Source: Vibrio sp. SS-MA-C1-2
GTDB lineage: Bacteria; Pseudomonadota; Gammaproteobacteria; Enterobacterales; Vibrionaceae
Reading direction: 5' to 3'
Assembly: GCF_021513135.1 (NCBI RefSeq)
Contig: NZ_CP090981.1
Coordinates: forward strand, 3,002,810-3,066,809
DNA: 64,000 nt
The position numbers and the translations under genes were made by a program. The number at the start of each line of letters is the position of its first letter. Position 1 is the stretch's first letter. This document shows, in pieces, positions 56,109-64,000 of the stretch. The notes beneath the pieces were generated by a model. It was not told where the DNA came from. It saw only the letters and a program-made list of their open reading frames with translations, and did no database searches.

Positions 56109-56236
56109 TATACCCAAAGTAGTTGGAGTTGCTAGTCAGCGGCAAGTGAATGAGGCCCCATGAGTATAGATGTACTATATAATTGGGGCGAATGAGCGAC
56201 GCCAACAACCTAGCAACTTCAAGTAAGAAGGGTATA
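56109..56236 (+). repeat. ERIC-type palindromic repeat, full length, opposite orientation
   Basis: A well-conserved 128-bp copy from TATACCCAAAGTAGTTGG to GTAAGAAGGGTATA, between tilS and the accA terminator. In this orientation it reads like the published ERIC consensus, ending in ACTTCAAG-A-GA-GGGTATA. Confidence 0.92.
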
Positions 56237-56245
56237 TAGACAGGC

Positions 56246-56293
56246 AAAAAAATCAAGGTTGATATCAGTTATAAAACTCATATCAACCTTGAT
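56246..56293 (-). terminator. Rho-independent terminator of accA
   Basis: On the minus strand ATCAAGGTTGATAT pairs perfectly with ATATCAACCTTGAT (14 bp) and is followed by a T run, 37 bp after the accA stop. Confidence 0.92.
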
Positions 56294-56330
56294 GATTATT
56301 TATCAGTAACGTGAGTACGATAAATAGGTA

Positions 56331-57290
56331 TTAGCAGTAACCATAAGACATTAAACGCTGGTAACGCTGCTCAATTAACTCATCAGTAGAGAGTGTTTGC
56401 AGTGCAGTTAAGTCTGTAATGATTTGTGATTTAAGGTTTGCAGCCATTTGCACAGGATTACGGTGCGCTCCACCTAGCGGTTCTGCAACAATGGAATCAA
56501 TCAACTCTAACTCTTTTAGACGAGGAGCGGTAATCCCCATCACTTCAGCCGCGGTTGACGCTTTAGCTGCATCACGCCAAAGAATTGATGCACAACCTTC
56601 TGGAGAGATAACGGAATACGTTGAGTTTTGTAGCATGTTAACACGGTCGCCAACACCAATCGCTAATGCACCACCAGAACCACCTTCACCAACAACGTTA
56701 CAGATGATTGGCACACGCAAGCTAGACATCACTTTAAGGTTACGAGCAATAGCTTCTGATTGACCACGTTCTTCTGCACCAACACCAGGATAAGCACCAG
56801 CGGTATCGATGAAAGTAATAATAGGCATCTTAAACTTTTCAGCTTTTTCCATTAAGCGCAGAGCTTTACGGTAACCTTCAGGTTTTGGCATACCAAAGTT
56901 ACGTAATACTTTCTCTTTGGTTTCACGACCTTTTTGATGCCCCATTACCATCACAGGCATATCATTTAGACGAGCGATACCACCCACCATCGCTTTATCA
57001 TCAGCAAAAGCGCGATCACCGGCTAATTCATCAAAATCAGTAAAGATATGTTCGATATAATCATATGTGTAAGGACGTTGTGGATGACGAGCAAGTTGAG
57101 CAACCTGCCATGCACCAAGATCACCAAAAACTTTTTTAGTCAACTCTAGGCTTTTCTTTTCTAACTGTTCAATCTCTTTCTGTAGGTCGATTGCAGATGG
57201 CTCATCACGACGAGATACCGCGCGTAATGCTTCAATTTTTGCCTCAAGTTCAGCAATAGGCTGTTCAAAATCAAGAAAGTTCATGCTCAT
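56331..57290 (-). CDS. accA: Acetyl-CoA carboxylase carboxyltransferase subunit alpha
   Basis: AccA with AccD transfers the carboxyl group from biotin to acetyl-CoA, making malonyl-CoA for fatty acid synthesis. The 319-residue protein begins [22 protein letters not shown], almost as in E. coli. It has the carboxyltransferase core: [37 protein letters not shown] and [15 protein letters not shown]. It ends the lpx-rnhB-dnaE-accA run and is followed by a strong terminator. Confidence 0.97.
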   Translation of the reverse strand: MSMNFLDFEQPIAELEAKIEALRAVSRRDEPSAIDLQKEIEQLEKKSLELTKKVFGDLGAWQVAQLARHPQRPYTYDYIEHIFTDFDELAGDRAFADDKAMVGGIARLNDMPVMVMGHQKGRETKEKVLRNFGMPKPEGYRKALRLMEKAEKFKMPIITFIDTAGAYPGVGAEERGQSEAIARNLKVMSSLRVPIICNVVGEGGSGGALAIGVGDRVNMLQNSTYSVISPEGCASILWRDAAKASTAAEVMGITAPRLKELELIDSIVAEPLGGAHRNPVQMAANLKSQIITDLTALQTLSTDELIEQRYQRLMSYGYC

Positions 57291-57388
57291 ATCACTACGA
57301 TTCCTCTACGCTATCTTGCTCTCTCTTTTTAGAAGCAAGATATATTAATTTAATACAAAGAGAATCCGATCTCTTCGCTATATACTTT

Positions 57389-60300
57389 TTAACTAAATTC
57401 TAGTTCAACTTGTTTTTCACCAACTAACAACGCTAACTCATCCATTAGATCATCATTAGGTGTTATACGCCACTCCGTACCGAGGGTTAATTTAACTCGT
57501 GCATCAGGACGTTGATAGTAAATATTAACCGCGACTGTACCGCCATTATGAGGTTCTAATATTTTATTAAATCGCTCAAAAAACTGTCTATCTACTTGGT
57601 TATCTGTTATTGATATTGCAATAGCCCGAGCATATTTCTCTCTTGCTTGACTAATATCAAGGACTTCTCTGGCTGACATTTTAAGCCCTCCATTGAAGTC
57701 ATCAAAGCTGACCTGTCCACTAATCACCACTATTTTGTCTTTTTGTATCAGATCAACATAACGTTCCAAGGTATCTGAATATAACATGACCTCCATTCTA
57801 CCGGAACGATCATCTAAACTAACGATACCTAATTTAGCGCCTCGTTTGGTCGTCATCACTTTTGAGGCAACAATTAAGCCAGAAATAGTAACAATTCTAT
57901 CACGTCCTGTCGGATGCGCATCTTTTAATCGCCATGTTATATAATGCTTTAATTCATTAACATAGCTATTAATTGGGTGTCCTGTCAAATAGAGACCCAG
58001 TGTTTGACGCTCACCTTCTAACCAAACTTTTTCAGGCCATTTAGGAACGGAAGCATAAGCGATATCAACTTGCTCTGGTGCTTCGGTTAAAACCCCAAAC
58101 ATATCAGCCTGACCAAAAGATTGTGCTTGATGGAACTGCCCTGCCGCTTTTAACGCTTCAGGAAGAGTCGCCATCATTGCCGCTCGATGAGGCCCTAAAC
58201 GATCCATTGCTCCGGCTTGAATCAGCTTTTCAAGCACGCGTTTATTCACTTTTTTAGTATCAATACGGGCACAAAAATCAAACAAATCACGGAAGTAACC
58301 ATCCTGCTTTCGTGCCGCAATAATGACATCAATCGGCCCTTCACCCACCCCTTTAATCGCACCAATACCATAAACGATCTCACCTTTATCATTGACGGTG
58401 AAGTGATAAGTCCCAGCATTGATATCAGGAGAGAGGATCGTAAGCCCCATTCGGCGACACTCTTCTACTAAGCCGACAATTTTATCGGTATTATCCATAT
58501 CAGCACTCATTACCGCTGCCATAAACTCAGCTGGGTAATGGGTTTTTAGCCATAACGTTTGATAAGAGACGAGTGCATAAGCTGCCGAGTGTGATTTGTT
58601 AAAGCCATAACCTGCAAACTTCTCTACCAGATCGAAGATTTTCATCGACAGATCGGCATCAACACCATTATTGACAGAACCCTCTTTAAAGACGGAACGC
58701 TGCTTTGCCATCTCTTCTGGTTTTTTCTTACCCATTGCACGACGAAGTAAATCTGCGCCACCCAATGAATAACCCGCCAATACCTGTGCGATCTGCATAA
58801 CCTGTTCTTGATACAGGATAATTCCATAGGTAGGTTCAAGGATCTCTTTCAGTGAATCATGCTGATATTGTGCATCGGGGTAAGAGACCTCTTCTCGACC
58901 ATGTTTACGATCGATAAAGTTATCTACCATGCCTGATTGCAGCGGTCCCGGTCTAAACAGGGCTACCAGCGCGATAATATCTTCAAAACTATCAGGTTGT
59001 AGGCGTTTGATTAGATCTTTCATTCCGCGCGACTCTAACTGGAAAACCGCCGTGGTTTCTGATCTTTTCAATGAAGCAAAAGAGGCTTGATCATCAATAG
59101 GAATCGTCTCAATATTGATTGGATCTAATCCTTGCTCGACTCGACGAGGATTTACCATCGCCAATGCCCAGTCAATAATCGTTAACGTTCGAAGTCCCAA
59201 GAAGTCAAACTTGATGAGTCCCGCTGTTTCAACATCATTCTTATCGAACTGAGTAACCGGGAAGTTACCTTCAGCATCACAGTAGATCGGCGCAAAGTCA
59301 GTGATTGTTGTTGGAGAGATAACCACGCCACCTGCATGTTTACCTGCATTTCGGGTCACACCTTCTAAAATTCTCGCCATATCGATTAACGCTTTCACCT
59401 CTTCATCACCATCATAAAGTTGCGGTAATTGAGGTTCAGCTTCAAAGGCTTTTGCTAGCGTCATGCCTGGATCAGGTGGAATTAATTTAGATATACGGTC
59501 AACAAAGCCATAAGGATGCCCAAGAACACGACCGACATCTCGAATTACCGCTTTAGCCGCCATCGTACCAAAGGTGATGATCTGAGAGACCGCATCACGA
59601 CCATACATTTCAGCAACGTGATCGATAACCTGATCACGCTTATCCATACAGAAATCGACATCGAAATCGGGCATCGATACACGTTCAGGATTTAAGAATC
59701 GTTCGAAAAGTAGATCAAGTTCTAACGGGTCAAGATCGGTAATTTTAAGCGCATATGCGACCAAAGATCCCGCGCCTGAACCACGCCCAGGACCAACAGG
59801 GATCGCATTATCTTTTGACCATTGGATAAACTCCATCACAATCAAAAAGTAACCGGGGAATCCCATCTGGTTGATCACTTTCAATTCAATATCTAAACGT
59901 TCATCATATTCAGGACGTTTTTGTGCTCGAATCTCAGGATCTGGGAATAGCGCCTCTAATCGAACTTCTAATCCTTCTTCTGATTTTTTAACTAAGAACT
60001 CACCCGTTTCTAACCCTTCAGTCGGGAAGTTAGGAAGAAAGTATTCATACAACCGCACCGTCACATTACAACGTTTTGCTATCTCGACACTATTTTCTAG
60101 TGCTTCAGGAATATCAGAGAAGAGGTCAACCATCTCCTCTTCACTGCGTAAATACTGCTCTGAGCTATAATTTTTAGGACGACGTGGATCATCTAAAGTA
60201 TACCCATCATGGATTGCAACTCGAATCTCATGGGCATCGAATTTATCTGGACTAATAAAACGAACATCATTAGTCGCAACAACAGGGATATCTAACTGCT

Positions 60301-60868
60301 CAGCTAGCTCAACCGCAAAATGTAAGTAAGCTTCTTCATCCTGACGGCCGGTTCTGATCAACTCTAAATAATAGTTATCTAAAAAGTGCTGCTGATAAAA
60401 ATCACAACACTCTTCAACCAGTTGCTGATTTCCTTTTAGTAATGCCTTACCAACATCACCATGGCGACCACCAGAAAGGAGGATTAATCCCTCTTTATAT
60501 TCGATTAGCCAATCGCGATCAATCACAGGTGTGTGTTGAACATGCCCTCTAAGATAAGCTTTAGAGATCAATAAGGTGAGGTTTTTATAACCTTCGTTAT
60601 TTGATGCTAAAATGGTTAAATCACAAAGCTCATCACCAAAAATTGACGACTGTACTTTAAAATCAGCCCCCACTATTGGCTTAATACCAGCACCTTGGGC
60701 ACTGTTATAAAACTTCACTAAACCACATAGATTAGTAAAATCCGTTAGTGCCATGGCGGGCATTTTGTTATCTGCAACAGCATTAACTAAAGGCTTGATC
60801 TTTGCTAGGCCATCGACCATGGAAAAATCAGAGTGAATACGAAGATGAATAAAACGCGGATCGGTCAT
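57389..60868 (-). CDS. dnaE: DNA polymerase III subunit alpha
   Basis: DnaE is the replicative polymerase. The 1159-residue protein has the N-terminal PHP domain ([14 protein letters not shown]) and the polymerase core with catalytic aspartates in [19 protein letters not shown] and near the [17 protein letters not shown] loop. The helix-hairpin-helix and beta-clamp-binding region follows (QADMF), and an OB-fold ([20 protein letters not shown]) lies near 990. Length and domain order match E. coli. It lies between rnhB and accA, as is usual in gammaproteobacteria. Confidence 0.98.
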   Translation of the reverse strand: MTDPRFIHLRIHSDFSMVDGLAKIKPLVNAVADNKMPAMALTDFTNLCGLVKFYNSAQGAGIKPIVGADFKVQSSIFGDELCDLTILASNNEGYKNLTLLISKAYLRGHVQHTPVIDRDWLIEYKEGLILLSGGRHGDVGKALLKGNQQLVEECCDFYQQHFLDNYYLELIRTGRQDEEAYLHFAVELAEQLDIPVVATNDVRFISPDKFDAHEIRVAIHDGYTLDDPRRPKNYSSEQYLRSEEEMVDLFSDIPEALENSVEIAKRCNVTVRLYEYFLPNFPTEGLETGEFLVKKSEEGLEVRLEALFPDPEIRAQKRPEYDERLDIELKVINQMGFPGYFLIVMEFIQWSKDNAIPVGPGRGSGAGSLVAYALKITDLDPLELDLLFERFLNPERVSMPDFDVDFCMDKRDQVIDHVAEMYGRDAVSQIITFGTMAAKAVIRDVGRVLGHPYGFVDRISKLIPPDPGMTLAKAFEAEPQLPQLYDGDEEVKALIDMARILEGVTRNAGKHAGGVVISPTTITDFAPIYCDAEGNFPVTQFDKNDVETAGLIKFDFLGLRTLTIIDWALAMVNPRRVEQGLDPINIETIPIDDQASFASLKRSETTAVFQLESRGMKDLIKRLQPDSFEDIIALVALFRPGPLQSGMVDNFIDRKHGREEVSYPDAQYQHDSLKEILEPTYGIILYQEQVMQIAQVLAGYSLGGADLLRRAMGKKKPEEMAKQRSVFKEGSVNNGVDADLSMKIFDLVEKFAGYGFNKSHSAAYALVSYQTLWLKTHYPAEFMAAVMSADMDNTDKIVGLVEECRRMGLTILSPDINAGTYHFTVNDKGEIVYGIGAIKGVGEGPIDVIIAARKQDGYFRDLFDFCARIDTKKVNKRVLEKLIQAGAMDRLGPHRAAMMATLPEALKAAGQFHQAQSFGQADMFGVLTEAPEQVDIAYASVPKWPEKVWLEGERQTLGLYLTGHPINSYVNELKHYITWRLKDAHPTGRDRIVTISGLIVASKVMTTKRGAKLGIVSLDDRSGRMEVMLYSDTLERYVDLIQKDKIVVISGQVSFDDFNGGLKMSAREVLDISQAREKYARAIAISITDNQVDRQFFERFNKILEPHNGGTVAVNIYYQRPDARVKLTLGTEWRITPNDDLMDELALLVGEKQVELEFS

Positions 60869-61011
60869 AATAGGGTCAAATACTAATTGTGAGCTTGAAT
60901 TTAGTGTATCAAACTGAAAGGATAATTACTGTGTATTTCCAGTAAAAAATAGCAGTAAGCGGAATAGAACAGAGATTTATAACTAAGTTGTTTAACAGAA
61001 TTCAGAGCGAT

Positions 61012-61620
61012 TTAATCTAACCCTAGAACTCGTTTTACCGGTTTAAAGCTTTTACGGTACTGTTCAAAAACACCATGTCTTTCAATGGCTGCTAAATGCG
61101 CTTTGGTTGGATAACCTTTATGACCCGCAAAACCATATTCAGGGTATTGTTTATCTAATTCAACCATTTCACGATCTCGAGTGACTTTGGCAATGATTGA
61201 CGCTGCGCTAATCTCAGCAACACGAAGATCACCTTTTACCACCGCCTCAGCAGGTATCGATAGTTTAGGAATTCGATTACCATCAATTAACACGTAACTC
61301 GGTTTAACAGATAGACCTTCAACCGCACGCTGCATGGCAATCATCGTCGCTTGTAGAATATTGATTTCATCGATCTCTTGAGGAGCTGAGCGGCCAATAG
61401 ACCAACTTAATGCTTTCTCTTTGATCTCATCAAAAAGCAGTTCTCTCTTTTTCTCAGAAAGCTTCTTGGAGTCAGTCAGACCTAATATTGGGTTATTGGG
61501 ATCTAAAATAACAGCCGCAGTGACAACATCACCCACTAATGGACCACGCCCCACCTCATCTACACCGGCAAAAAGTTCAAATCCAGCAGGGTATTCAAAA
61601 TCAGGAAGTATCTTACTCAT
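61012..61620 (-). CDS. rnhB: Ribonuclease HII
   Basis: RNase HII nicks RNA in RNA:DNA hybrids and removes single ribonucleotides misinserted in DNA. The 202-residue protein has the catalytic DEDD residues: Asp-Glu in [15 protein letters not shown], Asp in VLIDGNRIP, and the C-terminal Asp in RDREMVELD. The block [12 protein letters not shown] and the end [17 protein letters not shown] are typical. A GGAA site precedes the ATG. It follows lpxB by 61 bp. Confidence 0.96.
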   Translation of the reverse strand: MSKILPDFEYPAGFELFAGVDEVGRGPLVGDVVTAAVILDPNNPILGLTDSKKLSEKKRELLFDEIKEKALSWSIGRSAPQEIDEINILQATMIAMQRAVEGLSVKPSYVLIDGNRIPKLSIPAEAVVKGDLRVAEISAASIIAKVTRDREMVELDKQYPEYGFAGHKGYPTKAHLAAIERHGVFEQYRKSFKPVKRVLGLD

Positions 61621-61681
61621 ATTAATGGTTCCGCTTTTAACTACATGAAAGATGATAAACGAGAAATAGTGTTAAGAGTGC

Positions 61682-62821
61682 TTACTCAGCAATTAGTGTT
61701 AACACCGCTTCAGCAGCCTGTTTATCGGCATCTTTTTTTAGCATTAAATGCAGCTCATTAAATTGTTCAATCAATGCATGATTATCATTCTCTAATAATG
61801 AAGTCAGCTCTGTGGCAAGGTTTTCAGGAGTACAATCATGCTGTAATCGTTCAGGAATAATCTCCCGATTCACTAACAAATTGGGTAGTGAAACATAAGC
61901 GGTTTTAACTAACTTAGTCGCTAACCAGAATGTAAATGGCTTCATTTTATAGCCAACCACCATTGGGCGTTTAACTAACATACATTCTAATGCTGCAGTG
62001 CCTGAGGCTAACAATACCGTATCGGCAGCAATCATTGCTGGGCGAGCTTTATCGACAATAGTAAATTCAAGATCTGGCGCATATTGTTGTAATGCTTCCG
62101 TAAACTGTTGGCGACGAGCATCATTCACCACGGGTACGACAAAACCGAGATCAGGAAAGCGTTGGTGAAGGATTTTACAGGTTTCGATAAAAGGTTGTGC
62201 CAGCATTGATACTTCACTACCACGACTACCTGGTAGCACAGCTAACCAACGTCGATCAAGCTGTAAACCTAGTTCTGCTTTCGCGGCTTCTTTATCGCAT
62301 TCCAATGGAATTGCATCTGCCATTGTATGACCAATAAAACGACAGGGTACGTTATATTTATCATAGAAGGCTTTTTCGAAAGGTAAAAAGGCTAAAACAA
62401 GATTGGTTGCTTTGGCTATTTTAAATATTCGTTTTTGACGCCACGCCCACACCGATGGACTCACGTAATGGATGGTTTTGATGCCTGCATTTTTAAGATC
62501 CGCTTCTAGGCGAAGGTTAAAATCAGGAGCATCAATGCCGATAAAAATATCCGGTGGATCGGCAATAAAGCGTTTTTTTAATGCCGCTTTAATTTTTAAT
62601 ATTCGTCTTAAGCGACCAAGAACCTCTACGATTCCCATCACGGCAAGCTCTTCCATTTCAAACCAAGATTGACAACCTTGTTCGATCATTAAAGGGCCAC
62701 CGATGCCGATAAATTCAGCATCAGGATGTTGCTTTCGAAGTGCTTCAATTAAGCCTGCACCTAAAATATCGCCAGAGATCTCTCCAGCGACAATGCCAAT
62801 GCGTAGAGGTTTTTTGTTCAT
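61682..62821 (-). CDS. lpxB: Lipid-A-disaccharide synthase
   Basis: LpxB is the GT-B family 19 glycosyltransferase that joins UDP-2,3-diacylglucosamine and lipid X into the lipid A disaccharide at the inner membrane. The 379-residue protein has [16 protein letters not shown] at the N-terminus, [25 protein letters not shown] and LPGSRGSEV, the family's sugar-nucleotide sites. Its ATG overlaps the lpxA stop, so the two are translationally coupled. Confidence 0.96.
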   Translation of the reverse strand: MNKKPLRIGIVAGEISGDILGAGLIEALRKQHPDAEFIGIGGPLMIEQGCQSWFEMEELAVMGIVEVLGRLRRILKIKAALKKRFIADPPDIFIGIDAPDFNLRLEADLKNAGIKTIHYVSPSVWAWRQKRIFKIAKATNLVLAFLPFEKAFYDKYNVPCRFIGHTMADAIPLECDKEAAKAELGLQLDRRWLAVLPGSRGSEVSMLAQPFIETCKILHQRFPDLGFVVPVVNDARRQQFTEALQQYAPDLEFTIVDKARPAMIAADTVLLASGTAALECMLVKRPMVVGYKMKPFTFWLATKLVKTAYVSLPNLLVNREIIPERLQHDCTPENLATELTSLLENDNHALIEQFNELHLMLKKDADKQAAEAVLTLIAE

Positions 62822-63609
62822 TATCGAATAATACCGCGAGTCGAACGTTCGAAGAAATCGACATAAAGTTGAAGCTCAGGCACTGTTTTTGCGCGTTCTT
62901 CAATTTGTGGTTTAACTTCTGCGAATGTTTGTCCTGAGCGATATAATAGTTTATATGCGCTACGGATCTCGCTAATCGCTTCTTTAGTAAAGCCGCGACG
63001 TTTCAAGCCTTCGCTATTTACACCAAATGGCGCACAACGATTACCTGAAGCCATAGTATAAGGAGGAATATCCTTAACAACGGCAGATGTTCCGCTCACC
63101 ATACAATGGGCACCAATTACACAGAACTGATGAATCGCTGACATACCACCAATGATAGAAAAATCATCAACGGTTACGTGTCCAGCTAGTGTTGCATTGT
63201 TAGCAAATACACAGCGATTACCGATAACACAATCATGAGCAACGTGGGTGTTGATCATAAACAAATTATCGCTACCAATTTTAGTTAGACCTTGATCTTG
63301 AATTGTTCCGCGATGAATAGTCACACTTTCACGGATCTTATTTCGATCACCAATTTCTAAACGCGTTGGTTCGTTATTGTATTTTAGATCTTGGCACTCT
63401 TCACCAACAGACGCGAATTGGAAGATCTCATTGTCTTTACCAATCACCGTTGGACCTTTGATCACAACATTTGAGTGAACAATAGTTCCATCACCAATCT
63501 CAACATCTTTTGTGATATAGGTAAATGGACCAACTTTTACATTTGCACCAAGAGTAGCTCCATCTTCCACAATTGCGCTTGGATGGATTTGAGCGGTACT
63601 ATCAATCAT
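62821..63609 (-). CDS. lpxA: UDP-N-acetylglucosamine acyltransferase
   Basis: LpxA adds 3-hydroxyacyl chains to UDP-GlcNAc, the first lipid A step. The 262-residue protein is a left-handed hexapeptide beta-helix followed by a helical C-terminus. The catalytic base is His125 in [12 protein letters not shown], the same number as in E. coli. The start at 63609 ([12 protein letters not shown]) overlaps the fabZ stop as TAATG; the longer frame upstream is inside fabZ and unsupported. Operon order fabZ-lpxA-lpxB is conserved. Confidence 0.96.
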   Translation of the reverse strand: MIDSTAQIHPSAIVEDGATLGANVKVGPFTYITKDVEIGDGTIVHSNVVIKGPTVIGKDNEIFQFASVGEECQDLKYNNEPTRLEIGDRNKIRESVTIHRGTIQDQGLTKIGSDNLFMINTHVAHDCVIGNRCVFANNATLAGHVTVDDFSIIGGMSAIHQFCVIGAHCMVSGTSAVVKDIPPYTMASGNRCAPFGVNSEGLKRRGFTKEAISEIRSAYKLLYRSGQTFAEVKPQIEERAKTVPELQLYVDFFERSTRGIIR

Positions 63610-64000
63610 TATAATTCGATCTCTCTGCGGGCGCACTTCAACTCAGCAGAACAAACAACTTTACCATCAACTTTTGCATAGCAATCAAATTGAGCAATAC
63701 CGCGACGATCGCGAATAAAGTTCACTTCAACAACAAGTTGATCACCGGGTACGACAGGGCTACGGAATTTTGCTTTATCCGCACTTGCAAAGTAGTAAAG
63801 TTCGTTCTCAGTAGGTGCACCAAAGGTTTTAAATGCCAATAACCCAGTAGCTTGAGCCATTGCTTCTAAAATTAGAACTCCAGGAAATACAGGCATTACA
63901 GGAAAATGGCCGTTAAACATAGGCTCGTTTACCGACACATTCTTAATTGCATGAAGATACTGACCTTCTTCATAATCCGTTACTTTATCGATAAAAAGAA
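63609..64000 (-). CDS. fabZ: (3R)-hydroxyacyl-ACP dehydratase FabZ (partial, N-terminus outside window)
   Basis: FabZ dehydrates 3-hydroxyacyl-ACPs in fatty acid elongation. About 130 residues are visible. The frame stays open to the right edge, reading [20 protein letters not shown] before [18 protein letters not shown]; the catalytic His in NGHF and the Glu in [12 protein letters not shown] are present. A GTG at 63938 is an internal Val codon, not the start. The gene ends with a TAATG overlap into lpxA. The true start and lpxD, its usual neighbour, lie beyond the window. Confidence 0.96.
   Translation of the reverse strand, partial: LFIDKVTDYEEGQYLHAIKNVSVNEPMFNGHFPVMPVFPGVLILEAMAQATGLLAFKTFGAPTENELYYFASADKAKFRSPVVPGDQLVVEVNFIRDRRGIAQFDCYAKVDGKVVCSAELKCARREIEL

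Overview
The window is a piece of an AT-rich gammaproteobacterial chromosome (roughly 40% GC by eye). Gene content and order point to Vibrionaceae: a Na+-translocating NADH:quinone reductase operon (nqrA-F) beside bolA, then a yajG / cyclophilin / ampG group, an OmpK/Tsx-type porin, the yajL-thiI and xseB-ispA-dxs blocks, a ribD-ribE-ribBA-ribH-nusB-thiL-pgpA series, and fabZ-lpxA-lpxB-rnhB-dnaE-accA-tilS. The low GC and many ERIC-type repeats would suit Photobacterium, but the genus is an inference; no rRNA or marker search was possible.

Layout. 1-5280: nqr operon on the minus strand, cut at the left edge inside nqrF. 5757-12319: bolA, rlmG, yajG, a periplasmic cyclophilin, ampG, tsx/ompK (with a CRP-type site) and yajL. 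12446-17321: thiI facing away from xseB-ispA-dxs (isoprenoid precursors). 17433-23786: a minus-strand run for thiamine-phosphate kinase, phosphatidylglycerophosphatase, NusB, riboflavin synthesis and NrdR. 24254-27913: glyA (PurR-type box), glnB, rnfH-ratA, smpB and the tmRNA gene ssrA. 27914-32122: an accessory region starting at the ssrA 3' end, a classic integration site. It holds an integrase remnant, a class III Fic AMP-transferase and two related SdrD-B-like surface protein genes. The larger carries 11 copies of a 7-bp repeat directly after its start codon and a six-base G/C tract near its 3' end: a strong candidate for phase variation. 32475-49659: a mixed region with dgt, yaeR and a Nudix hydrolase, an alpha/beta hydrolase, a purine module (adenosine-deaminase-like enzyme, NCS2 permease, LysR regulator), two paralogous secreted repeat proteins, a secreted zinc metalloprotease divergent from an AA10 chitin-active LPMO, a Bcr/CflA-type MFS pump, a secreted LamG + endonuclease/exonuclease/phosphatase protein, and gltS. 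49796-64000: core genes trmO, proS, a patatin lipase, yaeP, a cytochrome c, tilS, accA, dnaE, rnhB, lpxB, lpxA, and fabZ cut at the right edge.

A recurring feature is a ~128-bp imperfect palindrome of the ERIC/IRU class. At least ten copies or derivatives sit in intergenic DNA, including one inserted inside another with an apparent TA target duplication, two short forms with nearly the same internal deletion, and one or two elements reduced to their ends. The nested and truncated copies show past mobility and decay.

Several genes look frameshifted near their 3' ends (both SdrD-B-like genes and the second repeat-protein paralog). These could be phase variants, real decay or sequence errors; read data would decide. 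Functions are inferred from motifs and remembered family sequences, with no database search.
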